DNA from: Laguncularia racemosa
Taxonomy: Eukaryota > Streptophyta > Magnoliopsida > Myrtales > Combretaceae
Reading direction: 5' to 3'
Assembly (NCBI GenBank): GCA_037954665.1
Contig: JBBMOL010000206.1
Location: 62,001-126,000, forward strand
DNA length: 64,000 nt
Shown: in pieces, positions 20,615-32,871 of the stretch
Layout of the letters: each line of letters starts with the position of its first letter
Position numbering within the stretch: the first letter of the stretch is position 1
Program-made: the position numbers and the translations under genes
The notes under the pieces: generated by a model
Databases searched by the model: none
What the model saw: the letters and a program-made list of their open reading frames with translations, nothing else
Told to the model about the DNA's origin: nothing

Positions 20615-22261
20615 TGATGGGTGTCGAATCCAACAAAAATAAAAACCTACTCTTAGACAATTATATGATTTGCATATAGTGGTGAGTAGGGTCGAATCCA
20701 CAGGGATTAGTTAAATATATTTCTATTCAAAGAGAATAAAGAGGAAAAGAAAAATGGGGGGTTTTGTTTGTGAATCAAATAATGTTGAAACAAGATAATA
20801 AAATCGAATATTGATAAAAAGCCTAGCCAAAGGAATCAAGATAGCTTAATTCTAGGAATTGATCATCGATGCAAATGTTTTCTATTCTTATTTCTAGATA
20901 AACTGGTTATGGTTATTAACAAGCACTAACAACCGATCTTTCCGTACTTCCTCGATAATCAAGAGAAGCTCTTTGATTATTTCTCTTATCGATTAGACAA
21001 CCCTAGACAAGCGCTTAGGATTTAATCTATCAATAGCATTAAAAACTAGAGAGGCCACCAATTCATGCCAGTAGATTATAAGATAACCTATTTAAACATG
21101 ATCATACACCTCCATGACATGAATTCGATCATCTATTTTATAACCAAACATGTTATTGTGTCACTGAGACTAGAACAATCAAACAATTACGGATTTGACG
21201 TACTAGTTGACAATATATCAACTTGCTAATTGAGTAGAAGAGCTCTAATTCATACCAATCAACAAAGATAATAATGACAAAACGATTAGAAGATATATGA
21301 ATATCTAAAAACAAAGAATAGAATAAATACAAGTCAATTAGACCTCACAATTCGTGGAGAATTAAACATCTATGACCCTTTGGCTAGAAAAGTAGCTTAG
21401 CTACTCATGTTCATCAACAAAACAAAAATAAAAAGTAGAAACATGATGAACCCGGTTGCCTGCTCTACCTCCAAGATGATCCAAGGTTCTTCAAGATCCA
21501 AAAGACTCAAGATGCCTCTAACCCTCTAGGGTTAGTTCTATTTATATTGTTAAAGGAGTGGTAGGTGATCTTTTGCTAGCAGGATACAAAAATATCTTTC
21601 CTTTTTCAAGTAGATTTCGAGAAGTGAATATTCGTCCACTTGGCACGCCTTACAACACGACTAGATTTCCAACCGTGCCTTCCTCTGTGCATAATCAACA
21701 AGTCTTCATCCTTTTCCAGTATATACTACGGCCTACACTACGGTTAGATCCTAGGCCGTGTCTTCCCCTGTTAAAGTTCCACAATTTCTTCTCCTTGGCA
21801 CGTCTAGCTTCCACCACGGGTTCCACCACGGCTTTAAGCACGGTTTCTCCTACGGCCAGATCACGAGTTGTGTCTCTCTCTATTGAAAGTCCACATTTCC
21901 GCCTTCTTGTCCAGTGTGTAACACGGTTTGCACCATGGCCGTGCCTCAAACCGTGCGTCCCCCTAGGCAGATACACGGCCGTGTACTTCAACCGTGTATC
22001 TTCCTGTTGATTCAAAACTAAGTACACGGCCGTGTACTTCAATTACACGCCCATGTACTTCCCTCCAGCGGTGTAAATCCTTGTCTTTGAACCAAGTTGT
22101 AGATGACTTCTCTAATTTACTTGAATTGGCACCCTTGACTCCATTTAACCTGATTTATCACCATAATAGAATTAAGTACCATTTCCTTATGATTTCTATA
22201 AAATCAATAATAATTTAACACAATTTATACTATAAAGATTGAGTACAAAATGGCTTTATCA
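20615..22261 (-). repeat. 5' LTR of T1
   Basis: 1647 bp, the same length as 15304-16950. A TATA box (minus TATAAATAG) is at 21538-21546. Palindrome cluster at about 21750-22075. Followed by TSD CTGAC. Confidence 0.93.
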
Positions 22262-22266
22262 CTGAC

Positions 22267-23191
22267 CTCTTTTCTCTTATTCATGTATTGTATATTCCAA
22301 CAGGCACACTTATCATACTTTATAAGGCGATCAACAAACTCACTAAGACTCAGCTTGTGGGTTATCCATGGATCGACCTAAACCGGCGATGAGTTGAGCC
22401 GATGAATCCCATGGAAGAGCTAGCATGATGAAGACTATTTTTATTTATAATTATTTCTTTGGACTATTTTATGTTGTAATTTCTTTTAGTACACTTTGAT
22501 TATGTTTGTAATTCTCATTTAGGATTGGCCACCCTAAAAGTGGCATAGTTGTAATTTTGTGTACTTTTTAACTCTAAAGGGAGTAAGTATAAATACTTGC
22601 TTAAGTAGGGTTTTGAGGAGGCCATACTTTTCATAATAAAAATACACTTTTTCGTGGGAATTAAGGTTCTTCCTAATTGTCATTGGACTCTTATCAATTT
22701 CAATCCTAAGAGTTGAAATTATGGCGAGTGCAACACTTGAAATTGTGAGTTATATCAATTTCATTTTATTGTGATTTCTTTTCTTCTCTAGTATGTAATA
22801 TCTAGGGTTGAATTGAGATATTTCTTGGTCAGATTTTTTTTATAATCATTAGAATTTTTATGCTTAATTGAGTTACTCTCACATTTTGAATTTGGTTCAT
22901 CCATTGTGTATGTTTCTTGAGCCGTGAAAGTATTGGTTGTGGAAAGGGGGATCACAAATATTTTCTGGTGGATTATTAGTAGTAATCACGTGGGATTTGG
23001 AGTATAATTTGTGATTACCATTGAGGATTATACTATTGTGTTGATTTATTTCATGCAATTCATCATTCAGTCCATATATTGCAATTAGGGTCATGCTACA
23101 ATTGCTTCACCTTGAACCGAATTATGCTAGTCCTTTAGAGATTGTTACTTAGTTTAATTTGCACGTGCTTAATTCCCTTTTAGGCACATCA
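22267..23191 (+). repeat. G2 LTR, larger part after the T1 insertion
   Basis: Continues the LTR begun at 15187 and ends GGCACATCA. The palindromic TATA box is at 22583-22600 with one mismatch. It is followed by a PBS-like TGGTACCAGAGC at 23197-23208, one base off initiator-Met, so this LTR acted as a 5' LTR. Confidence 0.82.
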
Positions 23192-23367
23192 TAATTTGGT
23201 ACCAGAGCATCATCATACTTAGATTTATTCTTGATCACGTCCTTGTTGTGGGAATTGGTTCATAAATATTGAGGAATTGTGCAATTGTTGAACTAGTTTG
23301 ATTGACATTGTCTAATTGTCTTTCAAATTAGTTTTGCATGTGTTTAATCTTGGTTTTAGGCACATTA
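23192..23367 (+). repeat. G2 internal remnant and second LTR tail
   Basis: Begins with the PBS-like site (23197-23208). The last about 40 bases (GTGTTTAATCTTGG to GGCACATTA) resemble the LTR end at 23155-23191. Everything between, coding included, has been lost. Confidence 0.6.
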
Positions 23368-23372
23368 AAATG

Positions 23373-23391
23373 TTTCTTAAGGAGGGGAGAG
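23373..23391 (+). other. Polypurine tract of element H
   Basis: TTTCTTAAGGAGGGGAGAG, the standard Tekay/Del text between the pol end and the 3' LTR. It confirms that H continues here after G2. Confidence 0.75.
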
Positions 23392-25626
23392 TATAACTCC
23401 CTAAAATTTCAATCAACACAATTTTATTGAATTGGCTTTGAATAAGAAGATATGTTTAAGATAGTTCCAATTGAACCCGAGATTAGTCCAGGAATTAGAG
23501 ATAACTTGATATACCATAAATTGACCTAAGATAACTTAGTTAGGGTAAAAGTTGACTAAAATCAACAGACTCTATCCGATTCACTAACTTAAGTCTTCCA
23601 TTGGACACCCCTAAAAAGACTTAAGTATTAGATCTAAGACCCAATATAACTTAGGATCGACTTGGAAGATAAGGCATCATAGATTTATAAGATACCCCTT
23701 TTCTATGAAATTGATGGATTTGATTCACTGAAATTTCAATCAGAAACCATCAATTTCACCAAGCACCATTGGACTCCTTACTTGAAGATTTGGTATTCAC
23801 CTTAACATTTTGTTTAGTAAACCAAACTCGAATTTGATCAAATTTTCTATATAAGACTAGTAGTCAACCCCAAGTATTTCTAGATTATTGGATTTAAAAA
23901 CTTAAACATGATTGCTTAAAGTTCACTCTAATTTGACCAAAGTCAACTTTTGATGGATAATTAGACGATTCAAGAAAACAAGTGTTGACTTAATTCAAAT
24001 CCTTTCTAAATCCATCCATTCTTATCCTAATCATAAGGATTAACATCCTAAAGCTTAGATCAGCAAAAATAAACACAAATTAATAACAAACCCAATTACA
24101 AAACAAAATCGAAATTGGAAGTCTTTAAACTTTGACCTAAAGTCTCATAAGCAATTAGGCTTGAAATTACTCCCAAATCCTAATATATTTCAACTAATGT
24201 TTTTCATAATTCAATATTACATCTTTAATTACCTAATAACACACAAACCACTAGAAAAATTCTTCAAAAAGCCAACCAATTGCACCCTTCCAAAAGATGT
24301 CATTCATAAGGGTAAGCTTCCACATCAAGCTTTGAATCTTCATCCCTTATCTCATCCTATCAAAATCTAATTAATTCTATCTAATTTATCTCAATCTTAC
24401 CTTATTTCATCTTTTCTAACCTAAGAAAAGGACATGAAATTAATTTAGAAAATGACATGGGGTGGCCGGATTCAAGAAGAGACATTAAACATGTGATTTT
24501 TTCGATTTTTGCAAAGATTTTACTTACCCTATTCTACCTTATCCTATCCTTATTGAATTCTACCTAAATTACATCATATTGTACCATAATATTACCTTCT
24601 TTACTCAATAAAAAGGTAAGGAAAAATTTAGAAAAATAACCCATCAAAACCAGTTTGCAACTCCCTTCCTTCACATAGACACATCCATGCAATTTCACCT
24701 AACATGTCATCATCTAGTTCACCCCATCTTATCTCAACTTAATCTATTTTAAACTACCCTAAATTAACTTGATTAAACTAAGTTAAAGACTTGCAATTAT
24801 CATGGAGAAATTAAAGTTTTAGAGTTAGTTAAGCAAGAAGAAAATTACATGCAAATTTCATCTCCAAAATACCTTGTTACTTTACTTTACTTCACCCCAT
24901 CTTACCTAATCATAATCTATCCAAAATTAACCCAAAAATTACCATGATTAAGCTAAAGAAGTAATCTATAAACAAGCTAGAAAATAGCTTAAAAACAACT
25001 TTAAACCCACCGATTTGAACTCCCCCTTTTGACTATGTCAAACAACATGTAATTTTATTCTTAAGTCATCGTTCACCTTATCATATCTTAAGCATTAATT
25101 ACCCTAACTTATCCTATCACATCTTAGGCCAATAATGACCCTAAATCTTGCCAAATTTTTTCCCTTTAGGCATGGAAGATCAAAACACAAAATAAATTAC
25201 ACAACAACAAAACTTAACTATTATGAAAGGAGAAGTAAAAAAAGCTAATTTACCTATGTAAAAACCTTACACTTACATGCCACTTTGCCACCTTTTTCTT
25301 CTGATTTTTCTTCACTAAACTTTCCACCAAACACCTAATATTCCACTAGAAATGCAAGAAAATTCATCCATAATTAACCTCACTTACATCTCCAAAACTG
25401 ACAAAAGATTTAAGACCACCAACTCCATGCAATAAGGTAAGAAACTTCCAAGAAGATTGAGTGATCATTAACTCTCTTAAGGAAGTTACTAATCTTACCT
25501 ATTTTCTATATTTTAGAACCTTTATTTTAGGTATTCAAGGAGTTTTCATCATATCAAGGTAATCACGATTAACCTAAGTTTTGTTCATACCATACTCTTT
25601 ATATACATATACTAACATCTAGACAT
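23392..25626 (+). repeat. Element H 3' LTR, 5' part
   Basis: Starts TATAACTCCCTAAAATTTC right after the polypurine tract. This resembles the TGTAACATCCC start of Tekay LTRs with the second base changed. About 2.2 kb of AT-rich non-coding sequence follows, up to the hAT end at 25627; the rest is probably 40850-41007. No gene is seen in it. The end of the LTR is not resolved. Confidence 0.6.
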
Positions 25627-25790
25627 TAGAGATGGTCAATTCAGGCCCATGAACCGGCCTTTTTAAGGAATTAGCTCGGCGGTTCAATGTCTGGGTTGTA
25701 TTACGTAACCTAACGAACCAGTGGGCCTTGAACAGGCCGTTGGCCAGTCAATTCGACCTATCGATTCATGGTTAACTTGAACCAGCGAGT

Positions 25791-26147
25791 CCAACCCATT
25801 GTATAAGATAAAAAAAAATCAAAACCAATTAAGGAACAACGTTGAAAGCTTGCATAGGTTGAAAAACATTGAAAGTTTGCATGACATTGAGGAACAACAG
25901 AAGAATGCAAACAATGAAAAATAGTACCTTAACACACATTGAAAAAGAAGGAAAAAATTTTATTAAAGGAAGCAGGAACAGAGTAAAGAAAATATTGAGC
26001 TTAAAGGCTACAACTCTGTAACATTAGGGAAGAAAAAAAGAAAAAGAGAAGATAGTTGGAGAGAAATGCAGAAGGAGGGTGTAGGTTGAAAACAATCAAA
26101 TTTGTTCTTAGAGAATTTGAAAGCATGAAGCGCATTTTGAAGAAAAA
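25791..26147. other. hAT 5' non-coding region
   Basis: AT-rich hAT sequence with repeated GAAAAACATTGAAAG-like words. No gene is seen. It ends at the AAAAA target of the solo G LTR. Confidence 0.5.
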
Positions 26148-27050
26148 TGATGGGAATCAAAATCCGACAAGACCTATCATTAGGACAAAAATTGAAGGAT
26201 TTCAAATCTTGGCAATGAGGGCCCATTTCAAGCAGATCAACCTCGGAATAAATTATTATCTTACCTCTTTTATCTTATTCATGAATTGTATATTCCAACA
26301 GGTATGCTTATTTGGTTTCACAAGGCGATGGATAAACTCACTAAGACTCAGCTTGTGGGTTATCTATGGACCGACCTGAACCGACGATGAGTTGAACCGA
26401 CGGATTCCATCATGAAGCTAGCCTGCCGAAGATTATTTTCTTTACTTGTAATTTATGTTTGAACCATTTATTTTGTAAGCTTTATGGGACATTTTATTTG
26501 GTTGTATCTTACCTTTAGTACCGGCCACCCTATAGTGGCATAGTTGTGATTTTTTAGTCATTCTAACCCTAAAGGGTGCAAGTATAAATACTTGCAAATT
26601 AGGGTTTTTGAGGGGCTTTTTGAACATTTGAGAAAACACCCCCTTTGTGCCGTGAGAGAGTGCCTCTTGCAAGCATTTGCTCTTATCAATTTCAAGAGTG
26701 AAATTGTGGCAAGTTGACTTGAATTTGTTGTGAGTCATATCAACAAATTACAAGTTGATCCTAACTCCAAACTAGTGCGTCATATCTGGTGAGGAATTAG
26801 TTACTTTTATGTTGTTCTTGTTCTTTTGAAATTAGGGTTCTAAATTTCGAAATTTGAAAGCACCTTTGAATTGAATTTGAATACCATTTCGTTTTCCCTT
26901 CTAGCAATCGTCATTTGATATATTGTAATTCATCACAATTTCGGAATTTCATTTGGAATATTGAGGTATTTCCCTTCTTGTGGCGTGATACTTCATAGCC
27001 ATTTCTCCCTTCAATTTGATTGTGCTTGAATTCCCCTTTTAGGCACTTCA
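26148..27050 (+). mobile_element. Solo LTR of the G family
   Basis: 903 bp, from TGATGGGAATC to GGCACTTCA, flanked by AAAAA on both sides (low-complexity target, so a weak TSD on its own). The hAT sequence is continuous around it. The palindromic TATA box is intact at 26578-26595. Confidence 0.85.
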
Positions 27051-27541
27051 AAAAAATTTGCATAGGTTGATAGGATTGCGAGTAGTGAGGAATAGGTTGT
27101 AGCTATTGGTATAGGTGCGGCATGTAGGTGTTCAAAATTTCAAATTTAAATGTTTGAATAAAGTAGAAGAAATTAAGTGTGTTGTTGGATGAAAGATGTT
27201 GTATAAATTGATAGTGCAGTGTGAATAGCAAAATTACTCATGCACAAAAATTACACTCACTTTTATGTTCTACTCTCATCTTAAAATTTCTATACTCTCA
27301 TATTCTATTATGTGTGCTCTTCTCTTCTATTTGCTGTGCTCACATCTTCTATATTGTTAGATCATTTTTCTTGTATTTCTTGCCAATTATTAAATAAATT
27401 CAGTCCCTTTATCTACCCATATCAGTATTTTATAATTATCCTAATATTAAAAAATAGCAAGTCATTTTGGTGGTTCAGGTTCTTCTAAGAGGGATCATTC
27501 TAGAAAAGGTGATACAAGGAAATCTATGCAAGAGCTAACCT
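27051..27541 (+). pseudogene. hAT sequence with the start of the transposase frame
   Basis: Mostly non-coding hAT sequence. From about 27460 a Gly/Ser/Lys-rich frame (GGSGSSKRDHSRKGD) appears and is interrupted at 27541 by the giant LTR. It rejoins in frame-like fashion with the acidic segment at 32872 (EVDDYDIYDFTNERL). This is my reading of the transposase N-terminus. Confidence 0.5.
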
Positions 27542-27984
27542 TATAAAGTCCTAAAAATTTCGAAAAGTTATATAAAAAATTAAAGAAAATAAATAGAATA
27601 ATAAATTCTCCGAAACGTAATTTTTAAATGATATTTAGTTAAAAAAATTAATTTAAAATTTTAAATATAGGAATATCAAATTAAAATTTAGAGTAAATAT
27701 TTATGCTCGGGATAAACAAATTAGCTTAAACGTAAACTTTCGTAATAAAATGCTAAAAATTCAAAATTTAAAGATATTCTCGCACGGCAACGGAATAATG
27801 AAATAGAGACATTATAATACAAAATATAATATATATAATAATATAAATATTCATATCCAGCTGTTAAAAAAAATTTTCAAATTAGACACGTCAGGCAGCG
27901 TAGTAGGGGGAAGGGGTGGCGTAACAGGTATTTTTGTCCCATCCATCACGTCTTTGCTGGGCAGCCCTCATCCCCATCCCATCC

Positions 27985-28262
27985 CGTCCCTCACTTTTCC
28001 TTCTTGCTTTTCTTTTTCTTTTCTTTTTCTTCTTCTTCAGTAGCACTCTTTCTTTCTCCCTTACCTTTTCTTTTCTTATTCCTTGTTCTTGGTTGCAACC
28101 CCATGCAACCTCTATCCCCTGCATCCCCATTTCCATTTCTTCCTACCTTCTTCCTCTCGCCTTCCCATTTCCCCCCATCATCCCTTACCACGTCCTTACC
28201 TTTCATTTTCCTTCCTTCCTTCATCTTCCCTTTCGTTTTCCCTCGAATCTTCCTTCCTTCTC
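27985..28262. repeat. CT-rich low-complexity tract
   Basis: Long pyrimidine runs on the plus strand. The right copy has the purine counterpart at about 39480-39660. Reading frames across it are compositional artefacts. Confidence 0.8.
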
Positions 28263-28639
28263 TTCAAATGAATATGCTGTTGATGGTGATGACGAAGACG
28301 ACCATGGCGGCAGCAGTGGCACAGCAACGTCAACCGCAATGACAGACAGCAGTCATCCACATAATAAAAGTGTGCTGTTGCCTTTGTGGATAAAGAAGTC
28401 TTCATAACTGGTGGGAGCCACAAGGGTCGTTGCTTATCAGATGTGCAAGTCATGTTGTAGTCCTTAGCGGAAAAAACCCCTACTCGTTGGTGGCCATTCC
28501 AAACACCTTTCAAATAACGTCTAAATGAGGTTCACCGACCGAAAACGGCGATGATATAGCTGCAGATGCTCCGGATGGTGGGTGCTAAAGGAGGTGCACG
28601 GTGGGTAGCTGAGTGTATGGTATGTGCGAGGGAGGAAGA

Positions 28640-28965
28640 CGACAACCATAGCAAGATGACCCTGACCACATCAATGGTAGTAGCGACAACAACCACGATG
28701 GTAATAACCATAATAGGCAGCAACGATGATCATGACAACAACAGCAACAGCAGCAACGGTGACCCCGATCGCAGCAGCGGTAGCGACCTCAACCGTGACA
28801 ACAGCAATGACCATGATGACTATGGCAATGGCAGCAACGACAATAACCATGGTCGCAACAACCATAACAGCAGTAGCAACGACGATCCCTACAGCAACTA
28901 CAACAATGGTCCCAACGCCAGCCACAACGACCATGACGACAACAGCAACAGTAGTAACCTCCTCA
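28640..28965. repeat. AAC/ACG trinucleotide-rich tract
   Basis: Imperfect CAACAG, CAACGA and ACCATGA repeats. The counterpart in the right copy is the GTT-rich stretch at about 38995-39125. It gives long but meaningless frames of Asn, Thr or Val. Confidence 0.8.
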
Positions 28966-29059
28966 GGTGATTGGGTCCTAGGCATGCATGTATCAACAAA
29001 CCAGCAGGGAGGAAAGGATGAAGTGGAGTAGAATGTAAGAAGGAAATGTTGTCCAGCGA

Positions 29060-30230
29060 GATGACATCCAGTTGGGGTGAAGCCGTGATAGAAAGGGGGG
29101 AAGAATAGAAAAAGGGAAAAGGAGAAGGAAAGGGAAGAAAAGAGGAAGGAAAAGAATAAGAAAGTAGATGTAAGGGAATGTGAGGTATATATGGAAAAGT
29201 GTGTATAAGTGTATGTGTGATTGAAGGTGTGTGAGGTATGTAAGGATGAGTGTATGTGTGCTTACGTGCGGTGATGCAGGATATGTGTAAGGGCATGTAT
29301 GTAAATGTGTGTAGCGGTGTACGGAATGTAGGAGGATGTATGTGTATGTATGTGTATGAGAAATGTATGTGTGTAGGATGATATATGGTGTGTGCGAGAG
29401 GGGTGTATGCATATGGATGGTTTGCGGTAGATGCGTTATGTCTGTGTATGTATGGAAGGTGTGGGATGTGTGGAGTATGTGTGTAGGTGTATGGAAGGTG
29501 TAGGGTGTGTGGTACTAGTGTGTATATGGATGGTGTATGAAGTATGTAGCATGTGTGTATATGTATGGAAGACGTGCAGTGTGTGGGTATGTATATTTGT
29601 ATAAGGAAGGAGTAATGTGTGTGGGTGTGTATGTATGTGTGTGAAAGAGTTTAGGGTGTATGGACATGTGTGTGTGTAAATGTGGAAGTTGAGGATAATG
29701 TATGTAGGATACGTATGTACGAGTACGAGACGATGTGTGGAGTGTGAATATGTATGAATGGGTATGGAAGTCAAATGTGGTGTGTGCAAAGTATTTGGGT
29801 GTGTGTATTGATGGTGCAAGGTGTATATGGAGTATGTGAATAGGTATATGAGATAATGTATGGTGTGGGTAAGTGAGTATGGATATGGAAGTGTGTAATA
29901 TGTGTAAAGTATGTAGGCAAGTGTGTATTGGTGGTTTGAGGTGTAAATAGAGTATGAGCGTATGTGTAAGTCAATGGTGTGGAACATATGTAGAGTATAT
30001 GTGTATGTATGCACTAATGGAGTGTGTGTACATGTGAACTCGAGGAGCAAAGAGGATAATGACATGCAGTTGTTGATGTGTGCAATTTGGTGTATAATAT
30101 GGTTGAGTATATGTATATATAGGTGCGTGTATTGTATATGAAGTGTGTATGTAAATGGATAAGAATATGTGTATGTTGGTGTGCATGTGGTGTATGGGAA
30201 AGGTTGGTGTATGTATAGTAATGGAAGCGA
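29060..30230. repeat. Purine-rich then GT-rich kilobase
   Basis: A GGGAAAAGGAGAAGG-type purine run (29090-29165) leads into more than 1 kb of imperfect TGTGTATG repeats. The right copy has the CA-rich mirror at about 38500-38950. A GT-rich strand of this length could form Z-DNA. Confidence 0.8.
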
Positions 30231-30239
30231 TGATTCATA

Positions 30240-30860
30240 GGAAGATGTTAGAGATAATTAGATAAATGAAAGGTTCAAAGATGCTTCATGGACAAGAGAA
30301 GTGTCTATGATAGTATAAATGGTAAAGGGAATTATTCAAGCAACATTCAAGATGATAGCTTGGAAGATATTTGGAAAGAAATGGAATTCACAACGGAATG
30401 TCCAAAGGATGTTAAAGAAGATCATTCTTGGCCAAATAAATACCCTAATGTAAGATCTTCGGTTATCTTTTCTAAGGGTATCTTGCATATGTGGAAGAGG
30501 GAATTCCAAATTTGGCAAGTCGAAGACATTCCATTGCTCAACTTTTACACAAGGAAAGCAAAAAGTCGATCACAGCAACTTGGGGTGTTGGAAGCATAAA
30601 TTCGTAGGGAGTTCAACATTCAAGTCTTGTTCGCCTAAAGTTCCTTAAGGAGGAAACTTCAAGCCTTACCATCAAACACAAGATGAGCAGAGTACACATA
30701 TCGGGTACTAGAAGACTATTAAAGTCAAGTGTAGATGCGACTTTCTACGATTAGGTTGAGGAAGCATCACAGAAGGATACTGACTTCAAAAGGAATGTAA
30801 AGGAGTTACTCGTTAGAATCGCTCGACTCCAGCTAGGACTACGACAACCCTAAACAAGTG
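30240..30860 (+). pseudogene. DRD1-like: Captured DRD1/CHR35-like SNF2 remodeler fragment, left giant LTR
   Basis: The translation gives three separated parts of a SNF2 ATPase of the DRD1/CLASSY family, which in plants works with Pol V in RNA-directed DNA methylation. Part i is an acidic segment (DDSLEDIWKEMEF, near 30350); part ii is from helicase lobe 1 (SKGILHMWKREFQIWQVEDI, near 30470-30530, then LNFYTRKAKSRSQQL); parts i and ii form one 103-codon frame, 30288-30599. Part iii is from between the lobes, in another frame (LVRLKFLKEETS, SSVDATFYD, KDTDFKRNV; about 30630-30815). The Walker A and Walker B (DEGH) segments that should lie between the parts are absent, so no ATPase could be made. 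The matching fragment is in the right copy at 37300-38040. Confidence 0.82.
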
Positions 30861-32866
30861 AGTGGGAAACTTAATGATATGCTACTATGTTGTGTTGTAT
30901 GTTGATTGTTATGTATGTGAATTCTACCACTGCTTGTGGTGTTTGAAATTGAATGTGATGGATTGTGATTATTGTTGAGTTGAGTCGTAGTGGAAATTGA
31001 TGAGTTAGGGAGAGAAGTTATAAAAGTGTAGAGCATAGAATGGTTAGAGAGTGTAGAGGTCATTACCTTAACAATAGCACCTAGTGCCATATTGTTAGTG
31101 CTATGCCCATAAGCCTAACCTATGATTTCAAATTGTTTTCTTCCAAATCAAACCAAAATATGAAAACCTAGCTTTTCCTTCTATAGCTACCAAATAGGTG
31201 CGCTTAGTTGAAATAGGGTATGTAGATGTCATTATGTATACATGTCAGAGTTGGCTTCTGAATGTGTACATATATTTAGGCAAACTTATTTTTCTATTAC
31301 ATCTACAAAATACACTCATGAATCCAATTATACAAGTCATGAGTATAACCTTAGTTTCTTTAATTCAACAATCCTATTTTCTTACCCTCTTAGGTACGTA
31401 AGGAACATGTCTAGTAAATTGTCCTTAATTAAAGAGAGGTCACAAACATATATATATATAGATATGTATATATGTATATTATACACAAGTGTCTTGAAGA
31501 CATTAAAAGAAAAATGCGAGATGACCTTACTGGCTCTTGAAAATGTGAATAATAGAGCACTTGAGAAGTGCGATGACACAAAGGTGTTAGAAATGATTGT
31601 AAGCCAACTCGAGTGGTTCGGCATTTGAGAGAAATGGCACAGAGGTACCGGATATGATGATTGTAAGTCAACCCAGGCGATTTAACATTTAAAAGAAATG
31701 GCACAGAGAGGTGCCGAGATAATTTAATCCATTGTAAAACTGGATAGGTCTATGTCCACGAAGTTTGGGTTTAGTGTCGATTTTGTGTGATAACCCATGC
31801 ATAATCCTTGCTTGTGATAAGTGAAATGGAATGTTTAATGTTTACTTTTGTGGTATTGTTGATTGTGATTGTAAATGTTGTTTGATCACCCTAAATCAAT
31901 TAATTAAGGAGGAAGACCTGATTTAAAACTTGACATGCATTCCCACGAGACATTGCATGAGATTGAAGGCCATCACTGCTATAGGGCTCGTCGGGGTAAT
32001 CAAGAGGATTACTGTTCCGTTAAGTGCGAACTAAGTAACTAGGGGATTGTCACACCTTGACAGTTCCAAGTTGGTCTGCCCTTAAAGGTTTGCTCCATTT
32101 GGTGCAGAGAGGCACAGGAGCATTAACTGTTAAGTTAAGAAAATATTATAATTAATAAAGTGATAAGATAAATAAACTGGGTAATGACCTGGGTACTAAT
32201 GGTGGATTCGGAATTCCTAACCTAAGGTCAAGGCGGGCGTAAACCCTAAACTTCACATCGGTTATCGGAAGACCACGAGAGATGCTACATTCATATGGTT
32301 ATTCATGCATAGCATACGTTTAATATTTTAAATTGAATTTGCTTGCTTGTTTACATAGCATAGGTTTGAGAACTTGATTTGTACTTTGTTTATGTGCGTA
32401 CGTAGCATTGAAAGTGTTACCATCCCATTCACTAAGCCATAGTGTGCTTGCCCCCTTACAGACTTTTTGCAGGTAGCGATATGAAAGCACGAGATGGGAT
32501 AAGTTATGAAGTGTCGAGGGTTTTTAGAAGACTAAAACAACAAAGTAAGATTTGTGAATGATAGATTTACTTAGATAAAATGTTAGGACCTCCATGTGAA
32601 TAGAATTTAAAATTGAGAAACTTAGGATTTATCCTATTTTACTGATTGGTAAGGGATACCGATTCTCTACAATCATGGTTGACCGTAGGATTCGGGTTCC
32701 ATAGCGATATTTTATTATCTAATTATATGTACTATAATTTTTTGTAGATGTAATTATTTACTGAGAGTCTTACAATCTCTAACTCGTAAGACGATTATCA
32801 TGTAATGGGTTGACACGTGCCTTGATAATTTTAGTAGAGGCTTCTAGGCCCCCTTTCGGGACGTGA
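30861..32866. other. 3' part of the left giant LTR
   Basis: Non-coding. It has a stretch of AT dinucleotides near 31446-31475 and long blocks that align with the right copy (for example ATGCTACATTCATATGG near 32283 and the LTR end). No gene is seen. Confidence 0.65.
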
Positions 32867-32871
32867 TAACC

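Larger units (their letters stand above)
15304..22261 (-). mobile_element. Element T1, complete gag-protease-only retrotransposon (Athila/Tat-like)
   Basis: A complete element on the minus strand: 5' LTR 20615-22261, tRNA-Asp PBS 20592-20609, one open gag-protease frame, 1.3 kb of 3' untranslated sequence, polypurine tract 16951-16965, 3' LTR 15304-16950. A perfect TSD CTGAC lies at 15299-15303 and 22262-22266. The two LTRs are both 1647 bp and differ by a few dozen substitutions by eye, mostly transitions, so it is the youngest-looking insertion here. It lacks RT, RNase H and integrase, which fits the TR-GAG class; the Asp PBS and gag text point to the Athila/Tat side of Ty3/gypsy. Confidence 0.93.
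15187..23367 (+). mobile_element. Element G2, plus-strand gypsy remnant interrupted by T1
   Basis: A full G-family LTR (15187-15303 plus 22267-23191, 1042 bp without T1) followed by a PBS-like site and about 150 bp ending in a second LTR tail (GGCACATTA, 23367). Flanks are AAACG (15182-15186) and AAATG (23368-23372), a likely TSD with one change. H sequence is continuous across the element: chromodomain on the left, TTTCTTAAGGAGGGG polypurine text on the right. Confidence 0.78.
27542..32866 (+). mobile_element. Giant solo LTR, left copy
   Basis: About 5.3 kb flanked by TAACC (27537-27541 and 32867-32871). It starts TTATAAAGTCCTAAAAATTTCG, which aligns with the start of the right copy (minus TGTAATGTCCCAAAATTTTG), and its end aligns with the right copy's end (GACGATTATCATGTAA, GGCTTCTAGGCC). 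Contents in order: AT-rich start, CT-rich tract, AAC trinucleotide tract, purine tract, GT-rich kilobase, a DRD1-like gene fragment, then 2 kb of unique sequence. By eye the copies are about 75-80 percent alike in alignable blocks. Confidence 0.8.

Noticed and set aside
20564..20701. Upstream extension of the T1 gag frame to an ATG at 20701
   Set aside because: That part crosses the PBS and enters the LTR; the Met at 20563 comes just after the PBS and gives the MTRSSQ start expected from the family layout.
29060..30238. Several open frames of 60-209 codons in the GT-rich tract
   Set aside because: They are Thr/His/Tyr/Ile repeats forced by the dinucleotide composition; overlapping frames are open on the same strand and none resembles a protein.
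30288..30599. Calling the 103-codon frame a working gene
   Set aside because: It joins separated parts of a SNF2 protein without the ATPase motifs, and the second copy has stops in the matching stretch.
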